Positions 50,561 through 60,097 of a stretch of 64,000 nt of DNA are shown piece after piece; position 1 is the stretch's first letter, and each line of letters opens with the position of its first letter. A program made the translations under genes and the position numbers. The notes under the pieces were generated by a model. It did no database searches. It saw nothing but the letters and a program-made list of their open reading frames with translations, and was not told where the DNA came from. This DNA is from Collinsella sp. AF02-46-1 (GTDB lineage Bacteria; Actinomycetota; Coriobacteriia; Coriobacteriales; Coriobacteriaceae), in assembly GCF_003465825.1 (NCBI RefSeq), contig NZ_QSBV01000012.1:22618-86617 (forward strand), read 5' to 3'.

Positions 50561-52375
50561 ATGCAGCCCAAGCATTCTGCTATTGTCGCGGGCCTGACGC
50601 TGGCGCTTTCGTTTGGCGCCGTTACCGCACCCGCGCCCGCCGCCGCCGAGGAGCCCACGCCGGGCGTTGCCTCGGATGCCACCGATATCGACAAAGGTCT
50701 CTACACCCAGCAGTCCTTCTCGGGCGTGCTGAGGTCGGTCCAGGGCGTTTCGTTTGTCAACGTGACTCCCGAGATGAAGTACTTTACCAAGTACGAGAGC
50801 CATGGCAACTACAACCAGGGCTTTTCGTATGGCGACGGCTACAACGCGCTGGGTTATTACCAGTTCGACCGTCGTTGGTCGCTCATCCCGTTTATGAAGC
50901 AGGCCTACAACTACAACCCCGAAAAATACTGCATGCTCAAGGATGCGATTGATCGCGGCAGCGAGATTTCCAACACGAGCAATGCCATGTACGAGAACGG
51001 CCAGCTCACCGAGCTGGGCCATATCGCGCAGGATGCCTTCCAAGGTGCTTATAACACCGATCCTGTTGAGTTCTCAGCACTTCAAGATGCCTATGCGTAC
51101 AACTCGTACTATGCGGTGACCGAGGCGTGGCTTAAGAGCGCTCTTGGCATTGACATCTCCGGCCGCGCCGATTGCGTCAAGGGCATGGTGTGGAGCATCA
51201 CCAACATGTGCGGCACCGGTGGTTGCAGGGACTTCTTCCGTTGGGCAAACCTTTCTAACAGTATGACTGATCGCGAGTTTGTGACGGCGCTTTCCAACAG
51301 TGTGGTCAATAACGTGGCGACCAAGTATTCGAGCCAGCCCCAGTATCATGAGGGCTGGAAGAACCGCTACCGCAACGAGCTGAAGGACTGCTTGGTTTAT
51401 ATCGCCGAGGACGAGGCCGCTGCCGCTGCGACGCCCGTGCAGCCCGAGCCCACGCCGGCGCCCTCGCCGACGCCTGATTCGAATGACGACTCGAGCGACG
51501 ATGCCAACGATGACAGGATGGATTCGCCCTCGACCGATGCTGACGGTGATGGCTCTGCTGGTGGCACTACCAACAACGGCTCTACCTCGAACGGCTCCGT
51601 TTCGAACGGCTCTGCTGCGGGCGATTCGTCTTCAAGCTCTGCAGGCAATACGGACAGCGACGCTTCTGGTTCGACCGGCGCTGGCACCTCTAACTCATCC
51701 ACCGGCTCGAGCGATTCGTCCGTTGGCACCGGCTCTAACAACGGCTCCGGCTCTGACGCAACCCCTGGTTCCGATGCTTCCAAGGATGACTCGAATAAGG
51801 CGCCGGACGTTCCCGTTGCTTCGCCGGACAAGAAGCCTTCTTTCTCCGAGCAGCTTGGTTCTACGCTGGGCTCTTCGCTGATGGCTGGCGTCAATAACGG
51901 CTCGACCCAGAACAAGGGCAACTCTGATCAGGTTTCCACGGAAAAGATCGAAGCCGCAAAGGGCGACTCCAAGGACAAGGCTTCCGAGAAGACCGAATCC
52001 GATAAGGGTTCTAGCTCTGAGGAGAAGAGCGACAAGTCCGAACAGAAGAAGGACGAGGATAAGAAGTCTGAATCTGAGGAGAAGGACAAGAGCAAGGCCG
52101 AGGGCGAAAAGAAACAGTCCGAAGACGACGACAAGAGCGGTGCTGACAACCAGGTCCAAGAGCAAAATGACTCCAAAACGGTGACCACCACGACCACGAC
52201 GACTACAACTACCAAGTCCTCGGGCGGCAACATGCCCAAGACGGGCGATCTGATTGTGATGGCGAGCCTTGCCAGTGCAAGCTTGGCCACACTGGGCGCT
52301 ACGTCTATCGTAAGTGGTAAGCATAAGCTCGATCAGCAGAAGAAGGCTTCTGGGGAGGACGGCTTGGAGGAGTAA
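50561..52375 (+). CDS. Secreted lysozyme-like protein with Ser/Asn-rich stalk and MPKTG sorting-like tail
   Basis: A 604-residue exported protein. A signal peptide (residues 1-29, cleavage after AAA) precedes a globular domain to about residue 290. This has KYESHGNYNQ with E79 and, about 15 residues later, NALGYYQFDRRW, which resembles the Glu-Ser and G-x-x-Q pattern of lysozyme/lytic-transglycosylase folds. Four cysteines lie in this domain region. A low-complexity stalk follows: Pro-rich, Ser/Asn/Gly/Asp-rich, Lys/Glu/Asp-rich, then ten consecutive Thr. The end is MPKTG (558-562), a hydrophobic segment and a basic-then-acidic tail, like a sortase substrate but with Met instead of Leu. Enzyme activity is inferred only. 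Confidence 0.75.
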   Translation: MQPKHSAIVAGLTLALSFGAVTAPAPAAAEEPTPGVASDATDIDKGLYTQQSFSGVLRSVQGVSFVNVTPEMKYFTKYESHGNYNQGFSYGDGYNALGYYQFDRRWSLIPFMKQAYNYNPEKYCMLKDAIDRGSEISNTSNAMYENGQLTELGHIAQDAFQGAYNTDPVEFSALQDAYAYNSYYAVTEAWLKSALGIDISGRADCVKGMVWSITNMCGTGGCRDFFRWANLSNSMTDREFVTALSNSVVNNVATKYSSQPQYHEGWKNRYRNELKDCLVYIAEDEAAAAATPVQPEPTPAPSPTPDSNDDSSDDANDDRMDSPSTDADGDGSAGGTTNNGSTSNGSVSNGSAAGDSSSSSAGNTDSDASGSTGAGTSNSSTGSSDSSVGTGSNNGSGSDATPGSDASKDDSNKAPDVPVASPDKKPSFSEQLGSTLGSSLMAGVNNGSTQNKGNSDQVSTEKIEAAKGDSKDKASEKTESDKGSSSEEKSDKSEQKKDEDKKSESEEKDKSKAEGEKKQSEDDDKSGADNQVQEQNDSKTVTTTTTTTTTTKSSGGNMPKTGDLIVMASLASASLATLGATSIVSGKHKLDQQKKASGEDGLEE

Positions 52376-52408
52376 TCTTCCAGATCGTTTTCTATAAGAG
52401 TTTGGGAC

Positions 52409-52444
52409 GGGGTCCGGTGCGGCGGCATCGGCCCCCCTTTTTTT
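52409..52444 (+). terminator. Terminator of the secreted-protein gene
   Basis: GGGGTCCGGTGC (52409-52420) pairs with GGCATCGG and CCCC (52424-52436) and is followed by seven T. Just before it lies TTTGGGACGGGG, the core of the repeat seen at 19083-19190. Confidence 0.82.
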
Positions 52445-52577
52445 GTTGTGCAACGATTTGTTATGCCCCCTCGGGGGTCTGTTGCTACCGCTGCCCGAAA
52501 CGTTTGCATGTCGATATTGTTGCGCTCTACCCGCTCGCTACAATGGGCATCGTGCTGCGTTAGAAGGAGAGTTTACG

Positions 52578-54377
52578 GTGTCTGAACAGGTGAATTGTGG
52601 TTTTACTCATGCGTTTGGTGCACGGTTGCTCAATCATGCGGATAGCGCAGCTCTACCGGTTGATGCACGCGACTTTTCCGATGCAATCAATCGGTGTTTA
52701 CTCGTCGATAAGACTATGTTTATTGCCGATATATTGGACAGTGAAGCACCTGTTGCGCTTTGCTGTCGGCCCAAGGGTTTTGGCAAGAGCATGAATTTAT
52801 CGATGCTCAAGTGCTATTTGGAACGACCTGATCGCCGGCTGCCGGATCGAAGCCTGTTCGCTGGTACCCAGATTTGGCAGGCGGGCGGCGGTCGCTATCG
52901 TGATGAGTACGCGAGTTATCCGGTCATCATGCTCGACTTTACAGCTGCCGCTTCGAGGCATGGTGCTGGTGCTGCGGCAGCAATTCGCGGGGCTGTCGTG
53001 CGCGAGTGCGCCCGATTACTGCCGCTGCTTGCCGCGCCTGATCTGTCAAGACGTGAGGTTCGTCTTATCGAGAGGGCGGCGCGTGGGGTGGCCAGCGATA
53101 AGGAGATCGATGCGGCGCTTGGCGTGCTTATCAAGCTGCTCCAGGCAGCTTTCGATGAGCAGGTTGTTCTTCTGATAGACGACTACGACGCGGTATGTCC
53201 AAAGCGTTTGGACGCTAAGGACGACGGTAGCGTGGATTCCCTAGAGTCGCTCAGCCGAATGCTGTTCGACACCATTGCCGACGCCGGCGACTCGTTGCGA
53301 TTGACGTGTCTTATGGGCGAGCGCCCCGGTCCTGCCGAGCTTGCGTTGTCCCAACGTGGGGTTTCCTATCGGTCGGCGACGGCGTTGTCGAGTTGGTGTG
53401 ATCGATGGTTCGGTTTTTCGGACGACGAAGTCCAAGTGCTGTTGGATTGCATCGGTCGCAACGGCTGTCTGGATGACGCGCGTGAGTGGCTCGAGGGCTA
53501 TCTGTTTGGTGGTTTTTATTGCTCGAGCCCGGAGCGCGTGGTGGACTACGCACATCGCGATTGCGTCGCGCCCGTTCGGGCGGATCTGTATGGTTACGCC
53601 GACCGTCTGGGCGCATGCGTCGGCGACTGGAATCTCATTCGCCTGTCCACATTGTTCGATTTGGTTGAGCCGCATGGGTTTATTGAGGCGCCAGTGCATA
53701 TGCATGCCGAGGAGGTCGATGCCGCCAAGCCCGAAGATATCTGGACTGCGCTGTATCTGTCTGGATTCCTTACGACGGATATGACGGGGCATTCGGAGGA
53801 CGGCGCGTGCCTTCGTTCCCTGCGTCTGCCTAATAACGAAGTGCGTCAGGCGCTCCGTCTTGTAATTCTGGAATGGTTTGAGTGCGCCGTTGAGGACGTT
53901 GGAGTTATCGACTCGTTCCATGACGGGCTGTGTCGAGGAGACGAGGACACTGTAAAGCAAGCTTTGAGCTGTGCTATCGGCGATCTGGGCATCGATGTGG
54001 GCCAATCAGATATGCCGACAGCCTATCATCTGGCGCTTCAGGGGCTCTGCTTTGGACTGCCCGGCTATTGCAATCCCAGCTCCAAGCGAAGTGGCGTCTC
54101 GGATCGCTGGGATATCCAGGTGATTCCCACCGGTCGGGTGTTTGACGTGGCCGACACGCTCGGCATGCTTGATGAGCGACCGCTCATTACGGTCAACATG
54201 TTGTACGACCCTGGCGTCGATGCCCTGGGCCTGGAACTGTTGGCGGTTCAGGCGCTACTCGACATAGAGCGCGACGGCATCGATGATATCCGCGTGCCGC
54301 GCCCCGCCGTCGGGCGCATGCGTTGGGGCTTTGGCTTTGACGGTCAGCGTGTGTCCGTGGTGTGTCAACGACTGTAG
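52578..54377 (+). CDS. AAA-ATPase-like / PD-(D/E)XK superfamily protein
   Basis: A 599-residue protein of the AAA-ATPase_like plus PDDEXK_9 type common in gut bacteria. The N-terminal LLVDKTMFIADIL and Walker A RPKGFGKSMNLSML (K70) are clear, and a Walker B-like VVLLIDDYDAV follows. The C-terminal part (ALLDIERDGIDDIRVP then RMRWGFGFDGQRVSVVCQ) corresponds to the nuclease-like domain, but the usual acidic-lysine pair is hard to see, so it may be degenerate. The role is unknown; defence or mobile-element functions are often suggested. GTG 52578 follows AGAAGGAG. It is monocistronic by position. Confidence 0.82.
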   Translation: MSEQVNCGFTHAFGARLLNHADSAALPVDARDFSDAINRCLLVDKTMFIADILDSEAPVALCCRPKGFGKSMNLSMLKCYLERPDRRLPDRSLFAGTQIWQAGGGRYRDEYASYPVIMLDFTAAASRHGAGAAAAIRGAVVRECARLLPLLAAPDLSRREVRLIERAARGVASDKEIDAALGVLIKLLQAAFDEQVVLLIDDYDAVCPKRLDAKDDGSVDSLESLSRMLFDTIADAGDSLRLTCLMGERPGPAELALSQRGVSYRSATALSSWCDRWFGFSDDEVQVLLDCIGRNGCLDDAREWLEGYLFGGFYCSSPERVVDYAHRDCVAPVRADLYGYADRLGACVGDWNLIRLSTLFDLVEPHGFIEAPVHMHAEEVDAAKPEDIWTALYLSGFLTTDMTGHSEDGACLRSLRLPNNEVRQALRLVILEWFECAVEDVGVIDSFHDGLCRGDEDTVKQALSCAIGDLGIDVGQSDMPTAYHLALQGLCFGLPGYCNPSSKRSGVSDRWDIQVIPTGRVFDVADTLGMLDERPLITVNMLYDPGVDALGLELLAVQALLDIERDGIDDIRVPRPAVGRMRWGFGFDGQRVSVVCQRL

Positions 54378-54397
54378 CGGCGGGCGAAAGCCCTTTA

Positions 54398-55417
54398 CTA
54401 CTCGGCGTCCTTCAGGGGCGGCATGGGCTTCCAGTTGGGATCCTTAACGATCTTGCGGGCGTCCTTCATGCCGCGGCGCAGCGCCGGAATGCCGGTCTTA
54501 AAGCATTTGTCGACTGCTGCCAGACGAATGAACTCCTTGCAGAAGGTCGCGGCATTGCCCAGACGGAACAGCATGGGGTGGTAGTCACCGTAGATCTGCA
54601 TATAGCGAGCGAGGAAGCCTCGGTTGCGCATGATGTAGTAGCGGTTGGTGTCGCTCGTGGAGTTGAGCTGTCGTTTGCCGGCGATATCCCAGTTGGAGAC
54701 GGCGCGGGCGCGCTTGAGCACCACGTCGGCAACCACGGCGGCGGGGAAGTGCTGGCTGGCCACGTAGCCGTAGCAGGCATCGTCGCCGTAGATAAAGAAG
54801 CGCGCGTCGGGCAGGCCAATCTTGTCGACCACGCGGCGCGAGAACATGCCGCCCTCAAAGCACAGTTGGTTCATGGTGCGGTGGCCCTCGGGCCCCAAGT
54901 CCCACTTGGCGATGGGGTTAGGGATGCCGAGCGAAAGGATGAGCTGGTACTGCCAAAAGAAAGCGCCGCCGTCAAAGTCCAGGCGCGAACCCTGGATGAC
55001 ATCGTAGCGGTCGGTCCACTTGGCAAGACGCTCGATGCCTTCGGGGATGACGAGCACGTCGTCGTCCATCACCCAGAACCACTGGGCCCCCAGATCGTAG
55101 GCGCATTTAGTGCCAGCGGAGAAGCCGCCCGCACCGCCGCCGTTTTCGAGCTGCGGGGCGTAGATGACACGGTCGGTGCCGCCCTGCGCGTCGGGCTGCT
55201 CGGTGTCGATGCCCCACAGGCTGGCCAGGCGCTCGTTGAATGCGGTGCACATGGCCTCGGTCTCGCGCGAATTCTCGTTATCGACAATCACGATGCGCCA
55301 GGGCGTTGCCGTGAGCTCGGTCATGGAGTCGAACAGGTTGGCCAGGAGTTCCTGGCGCTTGTACGTAACGACAACGATGGCGAGCTTATCGATGGGAGCG
55401 GGAAGGGTTGAAGGCAT
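54398..55417 (-). CDS. Family 2 glycosyltransferase, galactofuranosyl/rhamnosyl-transferase-like
   Basis: A 339-residue GT-A enzyme. LAIVVVTYKRQELLANLFDS and IVIVDNENS form the nucleotide-binding region. The segment ENGGGAGGFSAGTKCAYDLG and the metal-binding WFWVMDDDVLVIPEG are those of GlfT-like enzymes, which use UDP-galactofuranose or dTDP-rhamnose. No membrane segment is seen. ATG 55417 is chosen because it begins the conserved part. It is read against the five rightward glycosyltransferase genes and starts 257 bp from the first of them, so the cluster has a divergent control region. Confidence 0.85.
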   Translation of the reverse strand: MPSTLPAPIDKLAIVVVTYKRQELLANLFDSMTELTATPWRIVIVDNENSRETEAMCTAFNERLASLWGIDTEQPDAQGGTDRVIYAPQLENGGGAGGFSAGTKCAYDLGAQWFWVMDDDVLVIPEGIERLAKWTDRYDVIQGSRLDFDGGAFFWQYQLILSLGIPNPIAKWDLGPEGHRTMNQLCFEGGMFSRRVVDKIGLPDARFFIYGDDACYGYVASQHFPAAVVADVVLKRARAVSNWDIAGKRQLNSTSDTNRYYIMRNRGFLARYMQIYGDYHPMLFRLGNAATFCKEFIRLAAVDKCFKTGIPALRRGMKDARKIVKDPNWKPMPPLKDAE

Positions 55418-55673
55418 GGGGCAATATATCCTTTCACGCGCGGCGGGCGAGCGCTGCGCGGAAGCTATCGAATACGTCCTTGGGACTGTTCTATTGTAAA
55501 GGCTCACCGCACCTTGTCGGCAAGCTTTGAATAAAACGCAGGAACCTGCCATGGGCCCGCCGCATGACGTGCGGCTACTTTGCCCGCAAGAGGCTCCATA
55601 GATTATATAAACGCCCGCTGGCGCGCTGACCCTTTGATACCATGAAACGACAGGTATTTCCTAAGGAGCACAT

Positions 55674-56777
55674 TTGTCTACTAACGTCTCTGGCAGCCCT
55701 GTTCTGTCGCTGCTTATTCCCATTTACAATGTTCAGCGCTACCTGCGCGAGTGTCTCGATTCCGCCCTGGCACAGACGCTCAAGGATATTGAGATCATCT
55801 GCATTAACGACGGGTCGACCGACAACTCGCCGGCGATTATTCGCGAGTATATGGAGCGCGATAGGCGCGTCAAGATGATCGACAAGGCCAACAGCGGCTA
55901 CGGCGACTCGATGAACCACGGTCTGGAGATGGCGCGTGGCAAGTACGTTGGCATCTTGGAGTCCGATGACTTTATGGCGTCCGACGCACTCGAAAAGCTT
56001 GTCTCGGCCGCCGATAGCAATAATGCCGACTTTGCGAAGGCGAACTTTGATTTCTACTGGTCTAAGCCCGAGGAACGCCGTTCGCTGCACGAGATGTTTA
56101 GACCTCAGGATTGTGGCAAGCCAGTGCATCCGAGCGATACGACGCAGTTCTTTAAGCAAAAGCCATCGATTTGGTCGGCCGTGTACCGTCGCGATTTTCT
56201 TGAGCGCAACGGCATTACGTTCCTGCCGACTCCGGGGGCATCCTTTCAGGACACGTCATTCGCCTTTAAGGTGATCGCGTGCGCCGATAAGGCTGTTTAC
56301 CTGCACGATGCCGTGCTGTCGTATCGCCAGGACAACGAGAATTCCTCGGTCAATTCTTCGGCTAAGGTCTTTTGCGTCAATACCGAGTATGCCGAGATCG
56401 AGCGTTGGATTCGAGAGGATTATGCCCGTGACCACGCAAGTGATGACGTCGCGCGCATGCTCAAGTTCAATCAGCTCATTAAGTACGATTCGTATATGTG
56501 GAACTACGTGCGCTTGGCGCCTAAGTTCTATAAGGAGTTCCTGGTTCAGATGGCCAAGGAGTTCCAAGCGGCCTTGGACGCGGGGGAGTTTTCGCTTGAC
56601 GACCTCAAGCCGTGGAAGCGCGCAAATCTCGCTGCCATCCTCAAAGATCCTGAGGGCTGGGTTGACGAGCATCCGAGTTTTGCGACGGATGGTGCCTTGG
56701 GGCGTGCTAAGTATTACGCCTCGGTTGGAGGCCCAGGCGTGGTTGCTGCCTTCCTCATCGAATCGCTGAGGGGGTAG
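55674..56777 (+). CDS. Family 2 glycosyltransferase (first of the rightward cluster)
   Basis: A 367-residue GT-A glycosyltransferase. It opens with LSLLIPIYNVQRYLRECLDS, IICINDGSTDNSP and the GYGDSMNHGLEMARGKYVGI block, then the metal-binding LESDDFM. KPSIWSAVYRRDFL and LPTPGASFQDTSF complete the acceptor side. It is a close paralogue of the gene at 57899, with long near-identical blocks in the first 110 residues. The start is TTG 55674, set by AAGGAG at correct spacing. The sugar and acceptor are unknown; a surface polysaccharide or glycoprotein pathway is likely from context. Confidence 0.88.
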   Translation: MSTNVSGSPVLSLLIPIYNVQRYLRECLDSALAQTLKDIEIICINDGSTDNSPAIIREYMERDRRVKMIDKANSGYGDSMNHGLEMARGKYVGILESDDFMASDALEKLVSAADSNNADFAKANFDFYWSKPEERRSLHEMFRPQDCGKPVHPSDTTQFFKQKPSIWSAVYRRDFLERNGITFLPTPGASFQDTSFAFKVIACADKAVYLHDAVLSYRQDNENSSVNSSAKVFCVNTEYAEIERWIREDYARDHASDDVARMLKFNQLIKYDSYMWNYVRLAPKFYKEFLVQMAKEFQAALDAGEFSLDDLKPWKRANLAAILKDPEGWVDEHPSFATDGALGRAKYYASVGGPGVVAAFLIESLRG

Positions 56778-56783
56778 GTCGAC

Positions 56784-57824
56784 ATGGGAGAGACTTTGAC
56801 CCCCAAAGCGACCATTGTCGTCCCCGTTTACAACTCTGCGCGCTCCATTCAGCGATGCCTCGATTCGCTGTTGGCTCAGTCCGAACGCTCGATTCAGGTT
56901 GTCTGCGTCAACGACGGTTCGACTGATGATTCGTTGAACGTGTTGCGCCAGGTCGCGCAGGCCGACGATCGCGTACTGGTGATTGACCAGGAAAATGCGG
57001 GTGTCTCGTGTGCTCGAAATGCCGGTATCGATGCCGCCGAGGGCGAGACCGTCTTTTTTGTGGACGCCGACGATTATATCGATGCCCAGACGGTCGAGCG
57101 CGTACTGCATGCCATGGAGTCTGCAGATGCCGAGGCCGCCGTTTTTGGCGGCGTCTGTGAACCAGCCGATGCTGCCCCCAAACGCGTCCATCAACTCATG
57201 AGCCCCAAAGCCGGTACCTTCGACGCCCGTGATCCCCAACTTCTGTTCCATTCGAATGCGCAGCCCTATGCCTGCCGCGTGGCTTTTTCGCGCGAGCTGC
57301 TCAATCGCGAAGGCATTCGCTTCGCCCCCGGTTTGGCTTTGGGCGAGGACGTCGTCTTCCAATTTGCGGCTTATGCGCTTGCCCGCAAGACCGTCGTCAT
57401 GCCGGACAAGTTCTACCACTACGTGATGGAGAGCGAATCGGCGACGCACGAGTTCAACAGTGCCGAGGCTCGCGCCAAAAAGCTTGACGCCCACATGAGA
57501 ATGCTCGAGGAGGTCTTGGAGGGCTGGGCGGCCTACGGTCTTTTGGACCTGTGCCCCGGCGAGCTGATCACCTGGTTCCTGGACCTCATTGTGTTCGACC
57601 TGGCGCGCTTGGATGCCGATGACTTCCATCGCGTGGCGGCTCGCGTCAACATGGACCTCACGACGTTTTTGGGAACGGAGTGGGCGGATATGCCTGCTAA
57701 GGGCGCCGTTCGCCGTGTTGCCCACAAGCTCGTTGCGGCGACCTCGGGCGTTTCGATGGCAGATGCCGCGCTGTTCTATCTTTCGACTCGCGGTCTCAAA
57801 GCCTGCCTGGAGCGTTTTATCTAA
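56784..57824 (+). CDS. Family 2 glycosyltransferase
   Basis: A 346-residue GT-A enzyme with ATIVVPVYNSARSIQRCLDS, VVCVNDGSTDDSL, ENAGVSCARNAGID and the metal-binding FFVDADDYID. It is less related to its two neighbours than they are to each other, so it probably uses a different sugar. ATG 56784 lies 6 bp after the previous stop with GGGGGTAGG as ribosome site, so it is in the same transcript. No transmembrane segment is seen. Confidence 0.88.
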   Translation: MGETLTPKATIVVPVYNSARSIQRCLDSLLAQSERSIQVVCVNDGSTDDSLNVLRQVAQADDRVLVIDQENAGVSCARNAGIDAAEGETVFFVDADDYIDAQTVERVLHAMESADAEAAVFGGVCEPADAAPKRVHQLMSPKAGTFDARDPQLLFHSNAQPYACRVAFSRELLNREGIRFAPGLALGEDVVFQFAAYALARKTVVMPDKFYHYVMESESATHEFNSAEARAKKLDAHMRMLEEVLEGWAAYGLLDLCPGELITWFLDLIVFDLARLDADDFHRVAARVNMDLTTFLGTEWADMPAKGAVRRVAHKLVAATSGVSMADAALFYLSTRGLKACLERFI

Positions 57825-57898
57825 TTCCAAGCGCTGCCGCCCGCCGCAACTCGGCTGCTAAAATAACCCTGTTACACGCTATTCAACAGGAGGTTCTC

Positions 57899-59017
57899 TT
57901 GCAGAACTCTGATACCCCTAAAGTTTCGCTTCTTGTTCCCATCTGCAATGTTGAGCGCTACCTGCGTGAGTGCCTCGATTCCGCCGTGGCGCAGACGCTC
58001 GAGGACATCGAGATCATCTGCATCAACGACGGCTCCACCGATAGCTCGCCAGATATCATCCGCGAGTACATGGAGCGCGACCCCCGTGTAAAGATGATCG
58101 ACAAGGCCAACAGCGGCTACGGCGACTCGATGAACCGCGGCCTGGAGATGGCGCGCGGCGAGTACGTGGGCATCCTTGAGTCCGACGACTTTATGTTTGA
58201 GGATTCACTCCAAAAGCTGGTCGCCAAGGCCGATGCCGAGCATGCCGATGTGGTAAAGGGCGACTTTTACCTGTATTGGTCCACGCCCAGCGAGCGGCGT
58301 GAGCTGTTTGGGATCATCGACGAGCATATGACGGGCGCCGCGTATCGCCCCGTCGATCGCCCGGGCATCTTCTACCGCAAACCTTCCATTTGGTCGGCTA
58401 TCTACCGGCGCGAGTTCCTCAACGACAATCAGATTCGGTTTCTTCCCACGCCAGGTGCTTCGTATCAGGATGCGGGTTTTAACTTTAAGGTCTGGGCATG
58501 CGCCGAGCGTGCTGCGTTTATCGCGGACCCCATTTTGTGCTATCGCCAAGATAACGAGAAGAGCTCCGTTAATTCTCCTAACAAGGTGTTTTGCGTGTGC
58601 GACGAATATACCGAGATGCAGCGCTTTTTGGATGAACGCCCCGAGCTTAAGGCTCAGCTTCAGGGTATTTTAATGCGCATGAAGGTCGATACGTACCGTT
58701 GGAATGATGAGCGCCTGGTCGATGAATTGCGCGAGCAGTTTTGGGAGAAGGCATCTCCCGAGCTCAAGGCCGATTGGGATGCCGGTCGCTTTGACCTGTC
58801 TCTCTTCGACCCGCGTGGCGAGACCGACTTGCGACTGATGGTCAAGTCGCCCCGCGCCTATATCGATTCGCGCTTTGATTTTAAGAAGCCGGGCAAGCTC
58901 AATACGTTTAAACACTACTTTAAGATCGGCGGCCTGCCGCTGGTCTGGCGCGTGCTGACGTATCAGCGCGCCTACGGCGACAACCCGCACCCCGATGACG
59001 TTCCGGTCGCACAGTAG
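57899..59017 (+). CDS. Family 2 glycosyltransferase, paralogue of the 55674 gene
   Basis: A 372-residue GT-A enzyme. Its first 110 residues differ from the 55674 product at few positions (YLRECLDSAVAQTLEDIEII, SGYGDSMNRGLEMARGEYVG, LESDDFM), and KPSIWSAIYRREFLNDN and LPTPGASYQDAGFNFKVWAC match as well. This points to duplication with the intervening gene kept between. The start is TTG 57899, with AGGAGG at good spacing. The C-terminal third differs most and may set acceptor choice. Confidence 0.9.
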   Translation: MQNSDTPKVSLLVPICNVERYLRECLDSAVAQTLEDIEIICINDGSTDSSPDIIREYMERDPRVKMIDKANSGYGDSMNRGLEMARGEYVGILESDDFMFEDSLQKLVAKADAEHADVVKGDFYLYWSTPSERRELFGIIDEHMTGAAYRPVDRPGIFYRKPSIWSAIYRREFLNDNQIRFLPTPGASYQDAGFNFKVWACAERAAFIADPILCYRQDNEKSSVNSPNKVFCVCDEYTEMQRFLDERPELKAQLQGILMRMKVDTYRWNDERLVDELREQFWEKASPELKADWDAGRFDLSLFDPRGETDLRLMVKSPRAYIDSRFDFKKPGKLNTFKHYFKIGGLPLVWRVLTYQRAYGDNPHPDDVPVAQ

Positions 59018-59029
59018 GAGCACTTGACT

Positions 59030-60097
59030 ATGGCTACCCCCAAGATTTCCGTTGTCGTTCCTATCTATAACGTGGAGGAGTGCCTGGCCTGGTGCCTGGA
59101 CTCCCTGCTTGCGCAGGACATGCCCGATTGGGAAGGCGTGCTGGTCAACGATGGCTCGCCGGACGGTTCGCGCGATATTGCGGCTGCCTATTGCGAAAAG
59201 GACGCGCGCTTTACGCTGGTCGATAAGCCCAACGGCGGCCTGTCGAGCGCCCGCAATGCGGGTATCGCTGCGTCCACGGCGCCTATTGTTGCTTTTTTGG
59301 ATTCCGACGACCGCTTTACGCCCGATGCATGCCGCGTGATCGTCGATGCCTTTGAACGCGAGGATTGCGACGTGTTGACCTTTGGCGCGAATCCGTATCC
59401 GCTGGAGGCGGGGTATCCGTGGCTTAACTATGTGCTGAGCCCGCGCGATGTGTCGTTTGAAGGCTATAGCTCTGACCTGCTGTTTAAGGAAGCGTCTCGC
59501 CCCTTTGCATGGCGCACCGCCTGCAAGCGTGAGTTTTTGCTGGGCAACGGGATCGTGTTTGACGAAACCGTTAAGTATGGCGAGGACCAGGTCTTCGATT
59601 TTGCCGTGTACGGTCGTTCGCGTAAGACCGCGCTTATCTCGAACAAGCTGTATGACTACCGCGTGGCGCGCAAGGGCTCGCTTATGGACACCATGCGCTA
59701 TGACGACGAGACGCGACTGCTGGAGCACGTGAAGATTTACTCCGCGGTGCTGGCTGACTGGCAACGCGACGGTCTCGATGTCCAGTATGCCGATGACCTG
59801 GCGTACTTCCTATGCGATCTGGTGCTGTACGATGCGCTCAGGTTGCTGGGTTCGGACTGCGGCAAGGTGTTTGCCGCCGTTGCCGCGGCGCTTGCCGGTT
59901 CTGCCGTGGGCAGCGATGCTGCGCTCGCACAATGCGCTCCTTCTGTTGCCGCTATGGTGCGTGCGGCGCTTACCAGCAAGGCCCCCAATGCCCGTGAGTG
60001 CAAAAAGCTCATGTTCGATTACGACGTCTTGAGGTTTGGACGCCTGGGTGCCTGCAAACGTATGGCAGCGAACGCCCTGGGAAAGCGAGAAGTGTAG
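59030..60097 (+). CDS. Family 2 glycosyltransferase
   Basis: A 355-residue GT-A enzyme: ISVVVPIYNVEECLAWCLDS, GVLVNDGSPDGSRD, PNGGLSSARNAGIA and the metal-binding FLDSDDRFTPD. ATG 59030 is preferred because AGGAG lies nine bases upstream; TTG 59024 would be too close. The mid-protein EDQVFDFAVYGRSRKTA is family-like. It follows the previous gene by 12 bp and is directly followed by the next (TAG-ATG), so the operon continues. The sugar is not predictable. Confidence 0.88.
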   Translation: MATPKISVVVPIYNVEECLAWCLDSLLAQDMPDWEGVLVNDGSPDGSRDIAAAYCEKDARFTLVDKPNGGLSSARNAGIAASTAPIVAFLDSDDRFTPDACRVIVDAFEREDCDVLTFGANPYPLEAGYPWLNYVLSPRDVSFEGYSSDLLFKEASRPFAWRTACKREFLLGNGIVFDETVKYGEDQVFDFAVYGRSRKTALISNKLYDYRVARKGSLMDTMRYDDETRLLEHVKIYSAVLADWQRDGLDVQYADDLAYFLCDLVLYDALRLLGSDCGKVFAAVAAALAGSAVGSDAALAQCAPSVAAMVRAALTSKAPNARECKKLMFDYDVLRFGRLGACKRMAANALGKREV

